Source: ZC4RG20 sp963782445 | GTDB lineage: Bacteria; Pseudomonadota; Gammaproteobacteria; Steroidobacterales; Rariloculaceae | NCBI GenBank assembly: GCA_963782445.1 | Contig: CAWAJM010000001.1 | Location: 1,364,001 to 1,428,000, forward strand | DNA length: 64,000 nucleotides | Direction: 5' to 3' | Shown: one piece after another, positions 61,015 through 64,000 of the stretch | Position numbering within the stretch: position 1 is the first letter of the stretch | Layout of the letters: the number at the start of each line of letters is the position of its first letter | Made by a program: the position numbers and the translations under genes | The notes under the pieces: model-generated | Told to the model about the DNA's origin: nothing | Database searches by the model: none | What the model saw: only the letters and a program-made list of their open reading frames with translations

Positions 61015-61615
61015 ATGATATTGGCCCTCGCGCTGCCGAACGTTGGGCACCTGATCGTCGCCTACCGCTACTGGATCATCTTTCCGCTCGCCTGTCTCGA
61101 AGGCCCCCTCGTTGCGTTCGCCGTCGGCTCATTGACGGCACGCGGCGCCTTCGACATTTTCGCGGCTTTTGCCGTGCTCATGCTCGGGGACCTCGTGCCG
61201 GACGTTCTCGCTGTTCCTGATCGGTAAGCGGGCGTCGCGGAGCCGGCGGCTCGCGCGCTGGGCCGAACGCTACGAGCACGTGGGCCGCTCGGCGCGCGCG
61301 ATGCATGCGGCCTGGCGGCGGCATGGCTTTCGAACGATGTTCATCAGCAAAATCAGCTACGGGCTCGCGTCGCCGTTGATGGTCTCGGCCGGCTCGAGCG
61401 GCCTGTCCGTATGGAGACTCGTGGCCTATGCCATTCCGGTCACCGTGTTCCAGTACGGCGTCTTATTCGCGCTCGGCTACTACCTCGGCTCCCGATTCAA
61501 GCAGATCGAGTCCATCTGGCGGTACCTGGGGGCCGTCGCCGCGGGCGTTTTGCTCGTCTTCGTGCTGCGGATGTTGATCGGGCACTGGCTCAGCCGGCGC
61601 GTGGACTCGGACTAG
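61015..61615 (+). pseudogene. DedA/VTT-family membrane protein, one-base frameshift
   Basis: The first frame from ATG 61015 (AYRYWIIFPLACLEGPLVAF ... LGDLVPD) and the second (FSLFLIGKRASRSRRLARW ... FISKISYGLASPLMVSAG, FALGYYLGSRFKQIES) together form one VTT/DedA protein of about 200 residues. The join is at 61203-61205; removal of one base near 61204 restores LVPDFSLFLIG. Either a sequencing error or a true frameshift. DedA proteins act in lipid scrambling or proton-dependent transport. Confidence 0.8.
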
Positions 61616-61624
61616 CGCCGCGCC

Positions 61625-62773
61625 GTGCGAATCGCGCTCGCCACGGACATCTATCTGCCGCAGCTCTCGGGCGTCGCGGACTCCGTCGACGCGCTGGCGC
61701 GGACGCTGCGCGCGCGCGGGCACGCCGTCCGCGTCTACGCCCCCGGCCTGCCCGGAGCCGAGGCCGACCCGGACGTTTGCCGTCGGCCGGCCTTGAGCGT
61801 CCCCGGCTCGGGCGGAGGCCTCGTCCTGGTCTCGCCTTTCGGCGTGCCGGCGGACCTGCGCCGGTTCGCCCCGGACGTCGTGCACACGCATACGTTCTCG
61901 ACGATCGGCCTCGCGGCGCTCGTTGCGGCGCGGCGTCTCGGGATTCCGCTCGTCGGCACGGATCACACGTTCCCGGCCGACTATCTGCACTACCTGCGCC
62001 TCGATCGCGCGCCGTTCCGCTACGCGGTGCGCCGGCTCGCGTCCTGCTACTACAACCGCTGCGCCCACGTCACGGGGCCGAGCCGCAGTCTACTCGCGGA
62101 GCTCGAGGCCTACGGCCTCTCGCGGCCGTCCTCGGTCGTCTCCAATCCGATTCCCGCCGACGTCTTTCGTCCCTGCGCCGACAAGGCGCGGCTCAAAGCG
62201 CGGCTCGGGCTCGGCGCGCCGACCGTCCTGCTGTTCGGCCGTATCGCGGTCGAGAAGAACCTCGAGGCGGCGCTCGAGGTCTTCGCCCGCGTGGCGGCGA
62301 AGACGGACGCCGTGCTCGCCGTCGTCGGCGATGGGCCGCACCGCCCGGTCTTCGAGGCCCGCGCGGCCGCGCTGGGTCTCGGCGCGCAAATGCGCATGTT
62401 CGGCGTGCTGCGCGGTGCGCGGCTCGTCGACACACTGAATGCCTGCGACGTGTGCTTGACGACGAGCCGTTCGGACACGCAGTCCATGACCATGCTGCAG
62501 GCCATGGCCTGTGGCCTGCCCGTCGTCGCGGCGCGGGCCGGCGGCCTCGTCGAGTACGTCGACGAGGGCCGCACCGGCTTCCTGGTCGATCCGGGCAATC
62601 TGGACGCCTTCGCCGCGGCTCTCTTTGCGCTGCTCGACGATCCGCAGCGTAGGGCGGACATGGGTCTTGCGGCCCGCGCCGAGGCCGGACGGTTCGGTCC
62701 GGACGCCGTGGCCGAGCAGTTCGAGGCGATCTATGCGGCCGCGGCGGCGGATCGGGCCCGGTGCTTCACTTAG
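61625..62773 (+). CDS. GT4-family glycosyltransferase
   Basis: 382 residues from GTG 61625. N-terminal Rossmann: RIALATDIYLPQLSGVADSV, DVVHTHTFSTIGLAALVAAR, GTDHTFPADYLHYLRL. C-terminal nucleotide-sugar domain: LLFGRIAVEKNLEAALEVF, VVGDGPHRPVF, TSRSDTQSMTMLQAMACGLP and GFLVDPGN. It transfers a sugar from a nucleotide donor to a lipid or glycan acceptor. The EX7E motif is replaced by DTQSMTMLQA, so the usual first Glu is Asp or Gln. Ten bases after the DedA-like gene. Confidence 0.9.
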   Translation: MRIALATDIYLPQLSGVADSVDALARTLRARGHAVRVYAPGLPGAEADPDVCRRPALSVPGSGGGLVLVSPFGVPADLRRFAPDVVHTHTFSTIGLAALVAARRLGIPLVGTDHTFPADYLHYLRLDRAPFRYAVRRLASCYYNRCAHVTGPSRSLLAELEAYGLSRPSSVVSNPIPADVFRPCADKARLKARLGLGAPTVLLFGRIAVEKNLEAALEVFARVAAKTDAVLAVVGDGPHRPVFEARAAALGLGAQMRMFGVLRGARLVDTLNACDVCLTTSRSDTQSMTMLQAMACGLPVVAARAGGLVEYVDEGRTGFLVDPGNLDAFAAALFALLDDPQRRADMGLAARAEAGRFGPDAVAEQFEAIYAAAAADRARCFT

Positions 62774-62824
62774 GGCGCGTTTTAGTGCCATTCTTACCAC
62801 TTTCGACCAGAGCGAGGAACCGCG

Positions 62825-63553
62825 TTGATCCGATTTTCAGGCAGCGCTTCGTTGTCCTATAAGCTTGCGAAGCATTTGGCCGCGTTCGGGGCCACCGCCG
62901 CGTTGGCCGCGTGTCAGTCGGGCGGCAACTCGGGGCCGGCCGTCAAGGACGCCCAGCAACTCAAGTCCGAGAGCGAGGCGTTTCAGGGCCGCGCCGCGAC
63001 GGAGCTCGTCTCCGACGCCGGGGCCATGAGAGTCGCCGGCGATCTCTTCGCGGCCGACTGCGCCTCGTGCCATGGCCCCAAGGGGACCGGCGGCCGCGGC
63101 GTCATGGATCTCGTGAACGGGCGCTTCAACTACGGCTCGACGGCCGAAGCCATTCACACGACGATCGGTCAGGGCCGCAAAGGCGTCATGCCGCCCATGG
63201 CCAACCAGGGGAACCTCGGGGAAGTCGATCTCGGCCAGCTCGTTGCGTACGTCCGCTCCCTGCCGACGAAGAAGCCGGGCGAGGCGCCGACGACCTACGA
63301 GAAGCGCGGCCGCGAGCTGTTCGTGAAGCATTGTGCGGTCTGCCATGGGAACGACGCCAAGGGCGACGCGGAGAAGGGCGCGCCGGACCTGACGGATCAC
63401 TACTGGCTCAACGGCGATTCGATGATGAACGTCCGGCTCACGATCACGAGCGGCGAGAAGTCCGAATGCCCGGCTCATGCGGATAGGCTGACGCCGGCGC
63501 AGATCAATCTCTTGACCGCCTACGTGCTGAAGCTTCATCGGCCCGCCGACTAG
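62825..63553 (+). CDS. Diheme cytochrome c lipoprotein
   Basis: 242 residues from TTG 62825 (GAGGAACCGCG upstream). Lipobox ALAAC (Cys30). Two heme sites: CASCH about residue 79 with GPKGTGGRG, and CAVCH about residue 173 with GNDAKGDAEKGAPDL, each with a distal Met (GVMPPM; the second domain's ligand is less clear). Resembles tandem CcoP/NosC-like c domains. Electron carrier in the periplasm; partner unknown but a HiPIP gene follows. Confidence 0.88.
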   Translation: MIRFSGSASLSYKLAKHLAAFGATAALAACQSGGNSGPAVKDAQQLKSESEAFQGRAATELVSDAGAMRVAGDLFAADCASCHGPKGTGGRGVMDLVNGRFNYGSTAEAIHTTIGQGRKGVMPPMANQGNLGEVDLGQLVAYVRSLPTKKPGEAPTTYEKRGRELFVKHCAVCHGNDAKGDAEKGAPDLTDHYWLNGDSMMNVRLTITSGEKSECPAHADRLTPAQINLLTAYVLKLHRPAD

Positions 63554-63638
63554 CCGAACGCGGTGGCCCCGTGCCGGTGGGTGACGCCCCGAAAATCGGC
63601 TATCATCTGCCCTTCTCCGTTTCCGCAGGGAGGCCTAC

Positions 63639-63983
63639 ATGCCAGATGACGCGATGAAGACCCGCAGAGAAGCCGCCAAGCTTATCCTCGGAGGGCTTGC
63701 GGCCGTGCCGCTCATGGAGCTCGTGGCCTCGGCGGCGGCTGCGGCCGACGAGCTGCCGCATCTGTCCGAGACGGATCCGCAGGCCCAGGCGCTCATGTAT
63801 CACGACGACGCCACGAAGGCCCCGCGCACGGCCAAGGGTGACGTGCCGGCAGACAAGCAGTTCTGCCATACCTGCATGTTCCTGCAGCCGGGCGAAGGCC
63901 AATGGCGTCCTTGCCAGCTGTTCCCGGCCAACACCGTCAACATCGACGGCTGGTGCTCCGTCTGGACGGCGAAGACGTCCTGA
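63639..63983 (+). CDS. High-potential iron-sulfur protein (HiPIP), Tat-exported
   Basis: 114 residues from ATG 63639 (CAGGGAGGCC upstream). N-terminal KTRREAAKLILGGLAAVPL resembles a twin-arginine signal. The mature protein has the 4Fe-4S cysteines of HiPIP: FCHTCMFLQPGEG, PCQLFPANTV and GWCSVWT. HiPIPs pass electrons between the bc1 complex and terminal oxidases or photosynthetic centres. It directly follows a diheme cytochrome gene. Confidence 0.92.
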   Translation: MPDDAMKTRREAAKLILGGLAAVPLMELVASAAAAADELPHLSETDPQAQALMYHDDATKAPRTAKGDVPADKQFCHTCMFLQPGEGQWRPCQLFPANTVNIDGWCSVWTAKTS

Positions 63984-64000
63984 TCCGCCAGGAAAAGGGG

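Noticed and set aside
1..64000. CRISPR arrays, rRNA, phage or IS transposase genes
   Set aside because: I saw no regularly spaced direct repeats, rRNA motifs, integrases or transposases in the window.

Overview
The window reads as chromosomal DNA of a high-GC member of the Gammaproteobacteria. The strongest evidence is an unbroken block, queG | nnr-tsaE-amiB-mutL-miaA-hfq-hflX-hflK-hflC-DUF2065(yjeT)-purA (23.5-36.4 kb), which keeps the gene order known from Escherichia coli and relatives. Other features fit an aerobic, respiring Gram-negative: TonB-dependent receptor, pntAB transhydrogenase, several c-type cytochromes and a HiPIP. A Steroidobacter/Nevskia-like order is possible but is only an impression. 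There are no insertion sequences, phage genes, CRISPR arrays or rRNA; one tRNA-Glu(CUC) is present.

Layout. 0-4.9 kb: a cut-off GIY-YIG-like gene, then VOC protein / small hypothetical / MetE-like methyltransferase, and a diheme cytochrome c. 4.9-9.8 kb: two sensor kinases (one a triple-PAS hybrid) divergent from a YbhN-type membrane protein. 9.8-14.3 kb: a TraR/DksA zinc-finger protein, a heterodimeric ABC exporter whose first half is frameshifted, and a serine-hydrolase pseudogene. 14.3-18.5 kb: HU-like protein, methyltransferase, MpaB-family oxygenase, then a lower-GC gene-poor patch ending at the tRNA. 18.5-24.6 kb: pcnB, deoxynucleoside kinase, panC, a cNMP-GGDEF protein, and ppk2 downstream of queG. 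24.7-36.4 kb: the conserved housekeeping block. 36.5-39 kb: feoAB behind a Fur-box-like promoter. 39-42.7 kb: Nudix, an ArsR/SRPBCC/VOC operon, and a TPR membrane protein with an exported partner. 42.8-45.7 kb: pntAB. 45.7-52.1 kb: a FecI/FecR/TonB-receptor operon divergent from a TlpA-DUF4266-DUF3570 operon. 52.1-52.5 kb: two related palindromic elements in opposite orientation. 52.6-64 kb: EamA transporter, Ca2+/cation antiporter, DUF1592-type cytochrome protein, second MetE-like protein, CHAD protein, MscS channel, a frameshifted DedA-like gene, a GT4 glycosyltransferase, a diheme lipoprotein cytochrome and a HiPIP.

Working relationships. The surface-signalling operon and the divergent TlpA-DUF4266-DUF3570 set form the most interesting accessory block: an envelope lipoprotein with a Gly-rich Cys-Gly-Cys-Asn tail, a thioredoxin-like oxidoreductase and an outer-membrane-type barrel sit beside a sigma/anti-sigma/receptor relay. 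PPK2 and a CHAD protein both point to polyphosphate. Cytochromes at 3.5, 54.7 and 62.8 kb and the HiPIP imply periplasmic electron transfer. Two otherwise complete genes (ABC half-transporter, DedA-like) each carry one single-base shift, so genuine decay and sequencing error must be told apart before either is called dead.
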